Source of the DNA: Spinacia oleracea
Taxonomy: Eukaryota; Streptophyta; Magnoliopsida; Caryophyllales; Amaranthaceae
Length of the DNA stretch: 64,000 nucleotides
NCBI RefSeq assembly: GCF_020520425.1
Contig: NC_079487.1
Location: 12,881,501-12,945,500, forward strand
Direction: 5' to 3'
In this document: in pieces, positions 22,745 to 35,148 of the stretch
How the letters are laid out: each line of letters starts with the position of its first letter
How positions within the stretch are numbered: position 1 is the stretch's first letter
Program-made: the position numbers and the translations under genes
Notes under the pieces: model-generated
Databases searched by the model: none
Told to the model about the DNA's origin: nothing
The model's input: only the letters and a program-made list of their open reading frames with translations

Positions 22745-25700
22745 ATGGCAAACAACAATTCATTCAACATTCGATCAATTCTCGAAAAGGAGAAGTTGAA
22801 CGGGAAAAACTTCCTTGACTGGCAAAGGAACTTGCAAATAGTTCTTATGCAGGAAGAAAAGGAGTATGTCCTAGAAGAGGCGATGCCCAAAGCCGCAGGC
22901 GACGGGGTCACTCAGGCAGCCCTCAATCGTTGGATTGATGCCAACAAGGATGTGAAATGTCTAATCCTCGCCACCATGAGTGCAGATCTGCAGAAAACGT
23001 TCATCAACTCAGATGCTTTCACAATCATCAGTGAGTTGAAGAACATGTTCCAAGATCTGGCTCGAGTCGAAAGATTCGAGACTCATAGGCAAATTCTTGA
23101 GACCAAGCTTAAGAAAGGCGAGCCCGTAAGTCCACATGTTCTCAAAATGATTGGACTCATTGAGAATATCAGTCGGCTGGATCAGCAATTCTCTCAGGAA
23201 ATGGCTGTAGACACCATCCTCCATTCTCTTCATAACGGGTATGATCAGTTCAAACTGAACTACAGTATGAATAGTCTGGACAAAACGCTCACTGAGCTTC
23301 ACGGTATGCTGAAGACCGCTGAAAAGACGCTCAAAAGTGATAAGCAAGATGTGCTTATGGTGCGTGGGGGCAAGTTCAAGAAATCTGGAAAGAAGAGGAA
23401 TGCTAAGAAAGGTGGCAACAAGGCCAGCCCAACTAAGCAAACTGGCGCCAAATCTGTAAAGAGGAAGGTCAGTCAACCCACTTCTGAATCCGAATGCTTC
23501 TACTGCAAGAAGAAGGGGCATTGGAAGAGAGATTGCTTGAAGCTAAAGGAAGATCAGAAGAACGGAACAGTCGTTCCATCTTCAGGTATTTTCGTTATAG
23601 ACTGTATACTTGCTAATTCAACTTCTTGGGTATTAGATAAAGGTTGTGGCTCACACTTATGTTCCAATCCACAGGGACTAAGAAGAAGTAGAAAGTTAAG
23701 CAAGGGAGAAGTCGACCTACGAGTGGGAAATGGAGCACGGATTGCTGCATTAGCTGTAGGAACTTATTATTTGTCGTTGCCTTCCGGGCTAGTTTTGGAA
23801 CTGGAAGAGTGTTTCCATGTTCCAAGTCTTACTAAAAACATCATTTCAGTTTCTTGCTTAGATGCTAAGGGATTTTCCTTTTTAATAAAAGACAATAGTT
23901 GTTCGTTTTATTTTAAAGAGATGTTTTATGGATCTGCTAGATTAGTCAATGGACTTTATTTATTAGATCACGACAAACAAGTATATAACATAAATACCAA
24001 AAAGGCCAAAAAGGATGATTCAGATCTCACCTATCTGTGGCATTGTCGATTAGGCCATATAAACTTGAAACGCTTAGAAAGACTTCAAAAGGAAGGAATT
24101 CTAGAACCATTTGACTTAGAGGATTATGGTAAATGCGAATCATGTTTACTTGGCAAAATGACAAAGCAACCTTTCTCTAAAGTTGGAGAAATAGCAAATG
24201 AACTATTGGGTTTAATCCATACAGATGTATGTGGATCAATGAGTACAAATGCTAGAGGTGGTTTCAGCTACTTTATCACTTTCACTGATGACTTCAGTAG
24301 ATATGGTTATGTCTACCTAATGAAGCATAAGTCTGAATCCTTTGACAAATTCAAGGAATTTCAGAGTGAAGTAGAGAATCAATTAGGCAAGAAGATTAAG
24401 GCACTGCGGTCTGACAGAGGCGGTGAATATCTGAGCTATGAATTTGATGACCATCTGAAAGAATGTGGAATTCTATCAGAATTGACTCCTCCTGGAACAC
24501 CACAATGGAACGGTGTATCGGAACGGAGGAACAGAACCTTGCTAGACATGGTCAGGTCAATGATGGGTCAGGCCAAACTTCCATTAGAATTTTGGGGACA
24601 TGCACTAAATACAGCTGCACTCACTATAAATAGAGCTTCGTCTAAAGCTGTCGAAAAGACTCCATATGAATTATGGTTTGGAAAGCCTCCAAATGTGTCT
24701 TTTCTTATGATTTGGGGATGTGAAGTATACGTCAAACGATTAATTTCAGACAAACTTCATCCAAAATCTGACAAATGTACCCTTGTGGGCTATCCAAAGG
24801 AAACAAAGGGGTATTACTTCTACAATACATCCGAGAACAAGGTGTTTGTTGCTCGAGATGGTGTCTTTTTGGAGAAAGATCACATTTCCAAAATGACAAT
24901 TGGGAGAAAAGTAGACCTCGAAGAAATTCGAGTCGAACAACAAACTCTAGAGAATGCTCAAAATGACATTCAGGATGAAACTCAGAGATCTTTAGAAGAA
25001 TCTGGTGAGAATCATGGTCAATCTAGAAATGTTACCCCGCGTAGATCGCAAAGATATAGATCTCAACCGGAAAGGTACTTAGGTATTTTGACGAACGAGA
25101 GCTATGACGTTCTATTACTTGAAAGTGATGAACCTGCGACTTACAAACAAGCTATGACGAGCCCTAGCTCCAAGCAATGGCAAGAAGCCATGCAATCTGA
25201 ATTAGACTCCATGTCTGAAAACCAAGTATGGGATTTGGTCGATTTGCCAGATGGCTACCAAGCCATTGGAAGCAAATGGGTTTTCAAACTGAAAAAAGAC
25301 AAGGATGGGAAACTTGAAGTTTTCAAAGCTAGATTGGTTGCAAAAGGTTACAGGCAAGTCCACGGTGTGGATTACGATGAAACCTTTTCACCAGTTGCAA
25401 TGCTAAAGTCTATTCGGATAATGTTAGCAATCGCTGCATATTACGATTACGAAATATGGCAGATGGATGTCAAAACTGCTTTCTTAAACGGTGTTTTAAC
25501 AGAAACTGTGTTTATGACACAGCATGAAGGTTTTGAGGATCCAAAGAATGCTAAAAAGGTATGCAAGCTAAAGAAGTCAATCTACGGATTGAAGCAGGCA
25601 TCCAGGAGCTGGAATATACGTTTTGATGAAGCAGTCAGTGACTTCGGTTTCATCAAGAACGCAGACGAATCTTGTGTATACAAGAAGGTCAGTGGGAGCA

Positions 25701-26710
25701 AAATTGCTTTCCTAGTATTATATGTCGACGACATATTACTTATCGGAAATGACATTCCTGTGTTGGACTCTGTCAAGATTTGGCTTGGGAAATGTTTTTC
25801 GATGAAAGATCTAGGAGAAGCACAGTACATATTGGGCATCAAGATTTACAGAGATAGATCTAAAAAGATGATTGGACTTAGTCAAAGCACTTATATCAAT
25901 AAGGTGCTTGATAGGTTCAAGATGGCAGACTCCAAGCGAGGCTACCTACCCATGTCTCATGGAATAACTCTAAGCAAGACTCAGTGCCCAAAAACACTTG
26001 ATGAGCGTAGACGAATGAATGGGATTCCATATGCATCATTGATTGGTTCAATAATGTATGCTATGATATGTACACGCCCGGATGTTGCGTACGCACTCAG
26101 TGCTACGAGCAGATACCAGTCAGACCCAGGAGAGGCGCATTGGACTGTTGCCAAGAATATTCTAAAGTAACTGAAAAGGCACAAAGATGACTTCCTGGTC
26201 TATGGTGGAGATGATGAATTAAATGTTAAAGGCTATACAGACGCAAGTTTCCAAGCCGACAAAGATGATTTCAGATCACAGTCTGGGTTTGTCTTCTGCC
26301 TCAATGGAGGTGCAGTAAGTTGGAAAAGTGCTAAGCAAAGCACCATTGCGGATTCTACAACTGAAGCGGAGTACATTGCTGCACATGAAGCAGCAAAGGA
26401 AGCTATATGGCTAAGGAAGTTCATAGGTGAACTTGGTGTAGTCCCCTCCATTAAAGGACCAATAGCCCTGTATTGTGATAATAACGGAGCTATTGCACAG
26501 GCAAAGGAGCCTAGACACCACCAGAGAGTCAAGCATGTACTTCGTAGATTTCACCTTCTACGAGAGTTCGTTGAAAGAAAAGAAGTCAAGATAAACAAGA
26601 TTGGAACTGATGACAACATATCAGATCCATTGACTAAACCTCTGCCGTAGGCGAAGCACAACTCGCACACTGCAGCTATGGGAATCAAGCATATTGGAGA
26701 ATGGCTTTGA
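22745..26710 (+). pseudogene. copia gag-pol of element E, inactivated
   Basis: I take ATG 22745 (MANNNSFNIRSILEKEKLNG) as the start, because upstream codons look like leader; the frame itself is open from 22652. Domains in order: gag; CCHC knuckle CFYCKKKGHWKRDC (about residue 251); protease WVLDKGCGSH (about 295-304); integrase H-H-C-C, then the core (HTDVCG near 494, LRSDRGGEY, NGVSERRNR); reverse transcriptase (QMDVKTAFLNG, YVDD near 993-996); RNase H (YTDASF, STTEAEYIA, YCDNNGA). The protease active site is D-K-G instead of D-T/S-G (codon AAA at 23639-23641). A TAA at 26168-26170, between reverse transcriptase and RNase H, and a TAG at 26648-26650 interrupt the frame; the natural end is TGA at 26708-26710. 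Otherwise the frame is undamaged, so loss of function is recent. Confidence 0.93.
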
Positions 26711-27561
26711 TATCCCTTTTAATGTTTTAAAGTTTTAGAGTTTAAATCTTTGTAAAACATTATTGGTTAATCATTCACAACAAATGAAAAGAATTCATTT
26801 TTCCATTTAATTTGTGGTTTATTAAATGATGAGTCCCTTCAATTTGACGATATATTCAAGATAGACTGTCAGGACCAGTCCTGTGACTAAGAAATGTCTA
26901 TCAAGTGAACTTGAATGTCAAAGGTTGAAAATGGTCCCTAGTCGGAGTTTTCTATAAAATTGGACGCATAGAAAACGTTAGACGATTAGAATGCAAGATG
27001 ACTAGTAGTTCTGTTTCTTGAACTATGTGGACATGGCAATGTCATAATCATTTTCATAGATACTTACTTTGGGAAGACTAGTATCGGACAAGACCTATGA
27101 GACTTTACTGTAAGAGATGAAAATCTGTCATAAGTAAATTTCATTAAAATTATTAGACACTAAATCCTCAATACCTGAGTGATTTGAGATTAGTTGTTTG
27201 AGAACTGGTTGCTTCGACGTTGACCAACCGTCGCACCGTAAAAGGAGGCTATAAAGGCAACGCTCAGGTAATCACCTATCAAACGAAGTCTAATCTCAAG
27301 ATCGCAAGATTGGGATTTCCCTCCCATAAATCGGGATGAGATGCTTAAAAGTTGTACAAGGCCACTCGGAGAGCTAGAAACTGTGAAATGCATGGCCGTG
27401 CTCGGATGAATCATAGGCTATGATTATCTGTTTATTTGATCAGTTGAACTCTGAAACCGAGGAACACCTCTGGACATAATAAGGATGACAACTCTTACCT
27501 TATGTTCAAGAGCAAGCATCGAGCGACAAAGGAATTAGGAAATGCACACTTGTCCCTAAGG
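26711..27561 (+). other. 3' untranslated region of element E
   Basis: No coding frame was found. It is about 0.85 kb and is matched in reverse by 7498-8290 of element D. A near-perfect inverted repeat CTTGTCCCTAAGGACAAG lies at about 27549-27566, next to the polypurine tract. Confidence 0.75.
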
Positions 27562-27574
27562 ACAAGTGGGAGAC
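27562..27574 (+). promoter_or_regulatory. polypurine tract of element E
   Basis: AAGTGGGAGAC directly precedes the 3' LTR at 27575, the position required for plus-strand priming. The same motif is present in reverse beside the left LTR of element D. Confidence 0.8.
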
Positions 27575-28972
27575 TGAAGGAAATAGTGCCCTTGGTCCAA
27601 GTATGCATTCTATGTTAAGTCTAATAAATGCGGTTCAGTATTAATTAACAAGTTAATAATTCAGTGAGATCAAGTGAGCTGAATGCCTAGCTAGAGGCCG
27701 CTTCAGTTCAAGTGGAATTAATGATATTAATCCACAGCTTACTCTTGACTGAACCCGTAGGGTCACACAAATAGTACGTAAACGGATCAAGTATTTAATG
27801 GCATTAAATACTCCATCTATGGATATTCGGAATCGACGGATCTTGGTTTCAGTGGGAGCTGAGATCGTCACAGGCAAGAAATGAATGCTCCGGAAACGAT
27901 GATATTGCCGGAAACGGAAATATGGATCGTATCGGAAATATAAATATTATCCAAGTCGTAGATGTTGCCGGAAAAGGAAACATGGTACGTATCGGAAAAT
28001 ATTATCGGAAATGGAAATATTGCCGGAATCGGAAATATTGCCGGAAACGGAAATATTGTCAGAATCGGAAATATTATCAGAATCGGAAAATAATTCCGGA
28101 AACGGAAATATTAAATATTTGTTCGAAACGGAAATTAATTCCAGAATCGGAAATATTGAATATTGTTCATATCGGAAATGAATTCCGGAATCGGGAAAAT
28201 TAATCGGAAGCGTATCGTACGAATTAGCATCGGACGAGGCCTGCCAGACGAAGGCCCAGCACGAAGCCGGGCCATCGCCCAACAAGCCAGCACGCCACAA
28301 ACGCACCAGCCAAGGCTGCGCCAGGCCCACCGCAAGGCAGGCCCAGCGCGCGCCAAGGCTGCGGCAGCGTGTGGGCTTGTGGCAGTGGGCTGCGAGCTCG
28401 CGGGCTGCGCGCGCGCGCATGGCGCCCCTCGTGGGCTGCTGTGCGTGCGTGTGTGTTTGTGTGCTATACGAATCCTAAATCAATCAGGTTTCGACATATG
28501 ATTAAGTTCCTAAACCTAAAAGGATGAATTAATTAAATAAGAATTCTATTAGGATTCTAGTTTAATTAATTCGTATCCTAATAGGATTACGATTCCCTTT
28601 CCATACCTCTATAAATAAAGGCCTAGGGTCATTAATTTGGAGAGAGTATTCAAGTATTCAAAGTGATTTTTGAGAGCAAAAATTCAGTCATACAATTGCC
28701 TATACTAGCCGAAATTTCTAAGTACCTTAAGGGCGATCCTAGTTGGTCAAGCTTAAGGCGGATCCGGACGTGCTGTGGACTATCTACGGAGGGACGACAC
28801 TTGGAGTCCTAAAGACTTGTTCTTGTTCGGTTCGGGCGCAGCTAGGGAAGGCACGCAACAAAGTGTATGCATCTAAACTATGCTAAATGATTATGTGTAA
28901 ATAATATGTTTTCCTGGCTTTATGGTTTTTTCCGCATGATTTATGTATTGTCATATGTATCATAACCTAACA
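27575..28972 (+). repeat. 3' LTR of copia element E
   Basis: It is 1,398 bp, the same length as the 5' LTR, with about 16 substitutions. It ends CCTAACA and is followed by the target duplication AAACC (28973-28977). Confidence 0.95.
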
Positions 28973-28977
28973 AAACC

Positions 28978-30282
28978 TATATTCACTCAAGTCCATGTGA
29001 AATAATAAAGTCATAAAATCTTTCTTTAGCTTTGAACTCTATTGTCTAGGCGTTCTAACAATAGTTCATATCCTTTGTTACTTTCAACAAGTAAGACTAG
29101 CTTGTCTTGAATTGATCTAGAAATCAACCAACTTTCAAAAGTCCATCAAAATAGAGCCTTTGAATGTTAACTTGTTGACATGTTCTAAGAAACAATGCCA
29201 AAGATTAGTGGAACTCAAATCAAGGGATTGATTTGAACCTAGTAAAGTTCTTCTTGTTAAAGTGTTGCTTGTTTTAATCAAGCATATTGACTCAACCCGC
29301 AGATGACCATTTCATTCAAATAACAAACAAACATTGTTTTTGTCTTTCTTGAATGTGAGTCTTTCTTTGTTTGAAAACAGAAATTTAGGTATGCTGATTA
29401 TGGAACAAAATAGCCATTAAGTTCCAGCCTTGAAAGGACTTAAAACAAACTAGATGACCCTACAACTAATGTAGCATTGCCATGCTTCATTTCCCACTTG
29501 CAGGCCATATGTGTAGCCTAGCTTCCATTGTTTGAGTTATTACCGAAGTAAGAACCTCAAGCGGTATATTATACCAAGGAAGTTTGATTGCTAGGTCACT
29601 TCTCTTTAAACATAAACTTATAGGTAGAAACGGAATCGTAAATTTCTTTCATTTGTTCCTTGTTTTCCTATTTCTTGTACCCTTTCTTATAGTCTTAAGA
29701 ATTGAATTCTTTAGTGTTGACTTTTATACTTTGTATAGACATGTCCAATGTCACTCCAACAAAGTTCTTACCATTTAATTTATGTTGAATGTTTTGTTTC
29801 AACTAGATGATCTTACCAGAAGCTTCTAAAGTTCTCTAAGCATCGATCTATTGGAATGTCTAGGGACTAGACTCATTCGAGAATTAAATGGACAAAGATA
29901 TTAGGTTGTTAACCATTGGTAAAGCTGATCGTTTAAACTCAATGCTTTATGATCTCAAAACTACATTGTATTTTGAATTCACAAGCACCAATCGGTTTGC
30001 CATTCGATTTTGACACTCGAAAACAACCATAAAAGTCGCTAAAAGAAACGTACATTTTAAATTGCTCATTTTCTCTCATTTCCGTGAATCGTTCTTGGAT
30101 TCAATACCAATCGAGGAAATTTACTGTTACCTTTCTAAAAGAATTTACTGCAGTGCAAGATATATAATTATAAACTATAATTAAAACATACATTGAAGCA
30201 TGCAAAGTCTAAACATTTATCATGAATAATAACTTGAAAACTAAAGCAATCATGCAATTTAAACAAGTCATTGGCATTTTAT
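28978..30282 (-). other. decayed internal DNA of element D (gag/pol side)
   Basis: It lies where the coding part of element D should continue on the minus strand, between the insertion of E and the D leader. No frame longer than chance and no motif was recognised. Confidence 0.55.
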
Positions 30283-32026
30283 TCGAATTTATTGTTCCGG
30301 CAGGTGTGAATAAAATGATTCCAAGACCCTTAAATCATTGAAGAATTAAGCACATTATGTATTTAGACTCAATTCTAAAATATTTTAGGTAAGCAAAGCT
30401 TTTGCTAATAGTCTAGAAACTACGCTCTTGGTTGATAGGTACGTATAAGAACTTATTAGGTAAACCTATCTCATTTGCCACGACATAAAAGGACTCACTT
30501 ATATCGTTGAGTTTCACCAAAACTAACATGTACTCACAATTATTTTTGTACCTTACCCCTTTAGGATCAATAAGTAACACCTCGCTATGGCGGAAAACTA
30601 TTACTAAGATTGATGTAAAGGTTATCCAAGTAAGTGTTATTTTGGCATGGCACCTTTTAACTCAATTTTTAAAGTTTCGAACTTAAAGCTCTTACTATGT
30701 TGGTTAGATTTTAAGTGAACTAAAATCCTTAATCATGCAACATAATCAAGCCACAATTTCATGCATAATTAAGACATATTTAAAGCAATAAATAACTTAA
30801 AGCATGCATAAGATATAAATGTGATCTAGTATGGCACGACTTCATCTTGAAGCTTCAACTTCAAACTCCGTCTTGAAAATGGATTGGAAACTCCGTCTTG
30901 AATTTCACCATGGGAGGCGCCATTTTCTTCAAATAGGATAAGCTATAATTTAAATTAATTACAACTATTTGATGGTACGCAGATCATTTTAAAGCAATAA
31001 AATTTGGTACTTTAGACCAATATTACATTCAAATTAATGGTACGCAGACCATATTTACTATCCTATTTGGGCCATACTAGTCACTTTTAGTAACCTGCAA
31101 AGCAGTACATATACAATATATACCATTCACCCATTCATTTATCAATGAATGGCCCACATAGCTGGTTAGTAGAACATATTATGCATCACATAAATATTTG
31201 CAACAATTAATCAAGGCTTCCAATAATCTACCAATTATTCAATCCTTATTAATTCTAATCAAGTTGTTTTAACCTTAAAGGAATGTAGACCTAATCAAGA
31301 TTTTATGACTAAAAGCTCCCACTTAAACCAATAAATTTACATGCTTTACTAATTTTAAACATAAATTGTATTTCCTAGTCTAACCTGAAACATACAAATT
31401 TAATTAAAATTTAAAGCTCATATAAATTAATATTTGAATCCTTTAATTTATTTTCAGTTTATTAAATTAATAAACTTAAATTTATTCAAGGTTTTAATTT
31501 TAGTAAAATAATTATTCTAAATAAAATTTATAATAATTAGATTATTCAAAGTTAAATTCCGAGAAAAAACTAAATTACGAATTTTAAAATTAATTAAAAT
31601 CGTTTTCGAACTGAAAATTTAAAATTAAATTCAAAACGCATCAATCGGATCAAGACGAGGCCATGGGCTTGCGCCCATGCCCCGTCGAGTGCACGAGGCA
31701 GCAACGCCCCTCGACTGATCGCATAGCAAGGCACGAGCAGCAACCACGCCTAGACGCAGCAAGCCGAGCCACGCCTAGGCGCAGGAGCAGCTCGCTCGCT
31801 GTGGCGCAGCATCCCTCGTTGCTCAAGCGCGCCTGTCTGCTCGGCTTGTGCCTTGCCTCTTCGCCCATCGCCCATGCTCGCAGCACACACGCCCAGGCAG
31901 CCCACTGCCTTGTGCGCATTCCACGCTTGTTTGCTCGCTGCATTCGTACCGCATGGGCGACGAGCTCCCTGGGTTAAGCATCAAATCTTTGATTTTAGTC
32001 AAAATTTTGGAAATTCTCAGATTTAC

Positions 32027-32080
32027 AAATTCGAAGCCTAACTATGAATTTTTAAAAATTCATAGTTAGGCTTCGAATTT
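32027..32080. repeat. perfect 54-bp palindrome in the leader of element D
   Basis: Two 27-base arms with no spacer begin AAATTCGAAGCCTAACTATG and meet at 32053/32054. The single-copy version lies in E near 20112-20135, so the palindrome formed by inverted duplication within the D lineage. Confidence 0.95.
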
Positions 32081-32423
32081 TGGGAGTTCAAGATTTACAA
32101 ACAAGAATTGCAAATATTTAATTTAACATCTCAAAAATTACAAATTTTGCATTCGAAAAACTAAAACCTCCGAAAACTCATAGTTAGGCTTCGAATTTGG
32201 GAATTCTGGGTTAAGCATCAAATCTTCGATTTCAGTCAAAATTTTAAAACGCCGTTTACATGCGAAATACACTATAAAATTATACGATTCCGACCATTAT
32301 TGACTAAACTGCCAAAAATTCTGCGAACATATAATTAGATAATCGCACGAATTAATCACCCCTTTAATTCATTGCAAATTTATAAAATTCAACCATGTTA
32401 ACTAATTATTATGGAATTAATTA

Positions 32424-32438
32424 GAGGCTCTTGATACC
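32424..32438 (-). promoter_or_regulatory. primer-binding site of element D
   Basis: The minus strand reads TGGTATCAAGAGCC immediately inside the right LTR. It confirms that the right LTR is the 5' LTR and that D runs on the minus strand. Confidence 0.75.
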
Positions 32439-32440
32439 AC

Positions 32441-33612
32441 TGTTAGGTTATGATACATATAATTGAATATAAATCATGCGAAAAAACCATAAAGCTAGGA
32501 ATCCAAATTAATTGCCACATAACAATTAGCATAATTTAGGACACATACACTTTGTAGCGTGCCCTCCCTAGCTGCGCCCGAACCGAACAAGAACAAGTCT
32601 AGGACTCCAAATGTCGTCCCTCCGTAGATAGTCCACAGCACGTTCGGATCCGCCTTAGATTTAATTAACTAGAATCGCATCTAAGGTTCTATAAATTTAT
32701 TCGAATATTTTGGCAAATATTAGTCTTAGTTTCAATCCTTAAAACTAGGTGAATAATTGAAATTATGTGTTCATAGATTTGTGAATGCCATCACATATTT
32801 ATATAGTAGGAACAATGGAATTGGAAGTCTACTAGGATTCAAGTATTCTAAATCTATTAGAATTAGAGTTTACTTAAAAGTAGTAACATTAGGAAATTAA
32901 TCTTTTAATCTAATCCTAATTTCTTAAGGATTCGATGCATGCACAAACTTCAACACTACACACACGAGCACGGCCCACAAGAATGCAGGCTATGCCCGCG
33001 CGCGGAGAAGCCCATCGCAGCTCGCAACCTACACGCTGCTCGTAGCTCAAGCGCTGCTCGCAGCCCGCGTTGCTCGCAGCCATGGGCGCGCTGGGCCTGG
33101 CCTTACGCTGGGACTTGCGTTTCTGGCAATATTTCCGTTTCTGGCAATATTTCAGATTCCGGCAATATTTCCATTTCCGATAATATTTTCCGATACGTAC
33201 CATGTTTCCGTTTCCGGCAACATCTACGGCTTGGATAATATTTATATTTTCGATACGATCCATATTTCCGCTTCCGGTAATATCATCGTTTCTGGAGTAT
33301 GCATAATTTGCCTTTTGACGATTTCAGCTCCCACTGCAACCGAGATCCGTCGATTCCGAATATCCATAAATGGAGTATTTAATTCTATTAAATACTTGAT
33401 CCGTTCACGTACTATTTGTGTGACCCTACGGGTTCAGTCAAGAGTAAGCTGTGGATTAATATTATTAATTCCACTTGAACTGAAGCGGCCTCTAGCTATG
33501 CATACAGTTCACTTGATCTCACTGAATTATTAACTTGTATAAATAACACTGAACCGCACTTATTAGACTTAGCATTAAATGCATACTTGGAACAAGGGCA
33601 TTATTTCCTTCA
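32441..33612 (-). repeat. 5' LTR of element D (right end), with internal deletion
   Basis: It is 1,172 bp against 1,421 bp for the partner LTR. The missing about 250 bp lie at a junction near 33116-33122, removing part of the GC-rich block and of the CGGAAATATT array. The ends TGTTAGG and TTCCTTCA are intact, and the duplication ATATT follows at 33613-33617. Confidence 0.9.
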
Positions 33613-33617
33613 ATATT

Positions 33618-33687
33618 AATGTTTAAAGAAGCATGTTGGGATACGTGAAAAAAGAAATGATGCATCTATTGCGAAACGAAGGAAGTA
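33618..33687. mobile_element. Stowaway-type MITE, right half
   Basis: It ends ATGCATCTATTGCGAAACGA followed by AGGAAGTA, the inverted partner of the terminal repeat at 5886. TA is at both outer ends. The MITE lies just downstream of the stop codon of the aldo-keto reductase gene. Confidence 0.85.
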
Positions 33688-34283
33688 AGAGCTAGTAGCT
33701 TTCCAATTAATCATCTTTAACAAGTACATAATGTAACATCATCATTTAACTTTCCAATTTCCACGAAGACAAAGGTGGAGTATCTAAAGTCTTCCAAGTG
33801 GCAATTTCAGCTACATATCGATCACCCTTTTCACTATCCTCAGAGGCAATGGATTCTAGCTCAGACATATCATGAGGGGTTAGCTTCACAGACAAGGCAC
33901 CAATGTTCTGAGTGAGGTTGTCGATCTTAGTGGTTCCGGGGATTGGACACACATCGTCTCCCTGATGATGGACCAAAGCTAGTGCTAGTTGTGCAGGAGT
34001 ACATCCTTTTTTGGCCGCAATATTAGTAATTCGCTCAAATATGTGTTTGTTATGCTCAAGATTTGCTGCCTGAAATCTTGGAAATAACTGCCAAGGGTTG
34101 GATATATATACAAATATAAGCAAATCAATATAATATGGAGTAAATTAAGCTCAATACAATGCTAAACATGACGTTAATATTGGATCGATAAGAATGCAAA
34201 AGCACGGTATATGTAATTCTTACACATAAATGAGGAGAATGAATTTTGAATAACTTGAAACGATTAAAAAAATGAAAGAGATG

Positions 34284-34539
34284 TACTTCCTCTGTTCCGG
34301 AAATATCGCACCATTTTTTTTACGCTATTCCCACTACGACTTTGGCATTTTTTTTGATTCGTACGTAATAAAATTGTAGTCATGTTAGGGTGATGTAAGA
34401 TTCATATCGATACATATTTTCTAAATATTAATTTTTTATAATTTTTACTTGCTCACGGTTTGAAATATTAAGAGTCAAAGTAACGTGTTAGGTGAGTAAA
34501 AGTCAACCATGATGAGATATTTCCGGAAATGAGAAAGTA
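34284..34539. mobile_element. Stowaway-type MITE in the last intron of the reductase gene
   Basis: The ends TACTTCCTCTGTTCCGGAAA and the complement of ATTTCCGGAAATGAGAAAGTA form an inverted repeat with TA at both edges; length 256 bp. The interior shares AATTTTTTATAATTTTTACTT with the MITE at 5886-6076, so the two belong to one family. Confidence 0.8.
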
Positions 34540-34592
34540 TTAATTTTAAAATGAGAAAACCGTAAAGTGACCGTGTTTCCAATACAATTACA

Positions 34593-34921
34593 TACTCACT
34601 CCGTTTTTTTTTTTGCATCACTTGTATGGACACACAATTTTAGGTGACCCATGCAGGAATAGTATTAAATGGTGCAAGTGAGAATTCTTTATTGTAAAAG
34701 TGCAAGTGGAGTGAATAAAAAAGAATAATAATTAAGAAGTGAGGACCGAGCTTTTCGAGGGGGTGGGGGCACGTGTTCATATTTTATTATTTAAATAAGA
34801 CTATAGATTTTGAGAAAATATAAAGAAAAAAGAAGTATGGGTCAAAGGTTTGGAGATATGCAATTAGATAAAAACACTCAATTATAGTAAATGATGCGAT
34901 TTAAAAAACGGAAAGAGTGCT
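34593..34921. mobile_element. probable second MITE in the last intron
   Basis: CTCACTCCGTTTTTTT...GCATCACTT at the left is mirrored by ATGATGCGATTTAAAAAACGGAAAGAGTG at the right. The right target site is not clear, so the borders are approximate. Confidence 0.55.
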
Positions 34922-35148
34922 TCAATCCGTTAAATAACAGTAAAACTTTCATAATGTAGTAATTGGTAAAGTCATATATTTCACGCATTAATACCTGCAG
35001 CCGAGCGTCCTCCTTAGTGAGGTTCTCCACCATCTTAGCGCCTGAAGAAAGAAAGCCGCTACCAAGAGGAATGTATGACACAATTCCAATCCCAAGTTCC
35101 CTGTGGTAATGTAAGGACATAGTTGCTTAGAACAAATTTGAAAGACGT

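Larger units (their letters stand above)
18451..28972 (+). mobile_element. complete Ty1/copia element E
   Basis: Two 1,398-bp LTRs flank a 7.7-kb interior with a primer-binding site, a 2.9-kb leader, a gag-pol frame in the copia order and a polypurine tract. The whole is bracketed by the duplication AAACC (18446-18450 and 28973-28977). By eye the LTRs differ at about 16 positions (roughly 1.1 percent), which implies a fairly recent insertion into element D. Gag-pol has two nonsense codons and a changed protease active site, so this copy needs proteins from elsewhere to move. Confidence 0.96.
30283..32440 (-). other. leader of element D, related to the leader of E
   Basis: Phrases of the E leader occur here in reverse and in order; for example TTCCGGCAGGTGTGAATAAA near 30294 is the complement of E near 22605-22625. 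The GC-rich part (31655-31980) corresponds to the GC block of E but lacks its tandem repeats. Positions 32000-32260 are rearranged, with a perfect 54-bp palindrome and a duplicated segment. Confidence 0.8.
6077..33612 (-). mobile_element. copia-type LTR element D, decayed and carrying four nested elements
   Basis: The two LTRs (6077-7497 and 32441-33612) are of the same family as those of element E, in reverse orientation. They are flanked by the 5-bp duplication ATATT (6072-6076 and 33613-33617). D's own internal DNA is in pieces at 7498-8980, 10501-10921, 16792-18450 and 28973-32440, about 7.0 kb in all, interrupted by F, G (with H inside) and E. A reverse-transcriptase remnant at 17067-17363 and a leader homologous to that of E place it near E, but it has no usable frame. 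Matching LTRs, opposite primer-binding and polypurine sites and the duplication make the boundaries secure. Confidence 0.92.

Noticed and set aside
26168..26170. TAA in element E as a programmed readthrough site
   Set aside because: It lies between reverse transcriptase and RNase H, a position where copia elements do not use readthrough. A second nonsense codon and a protease change are also present, so decay is simpler.
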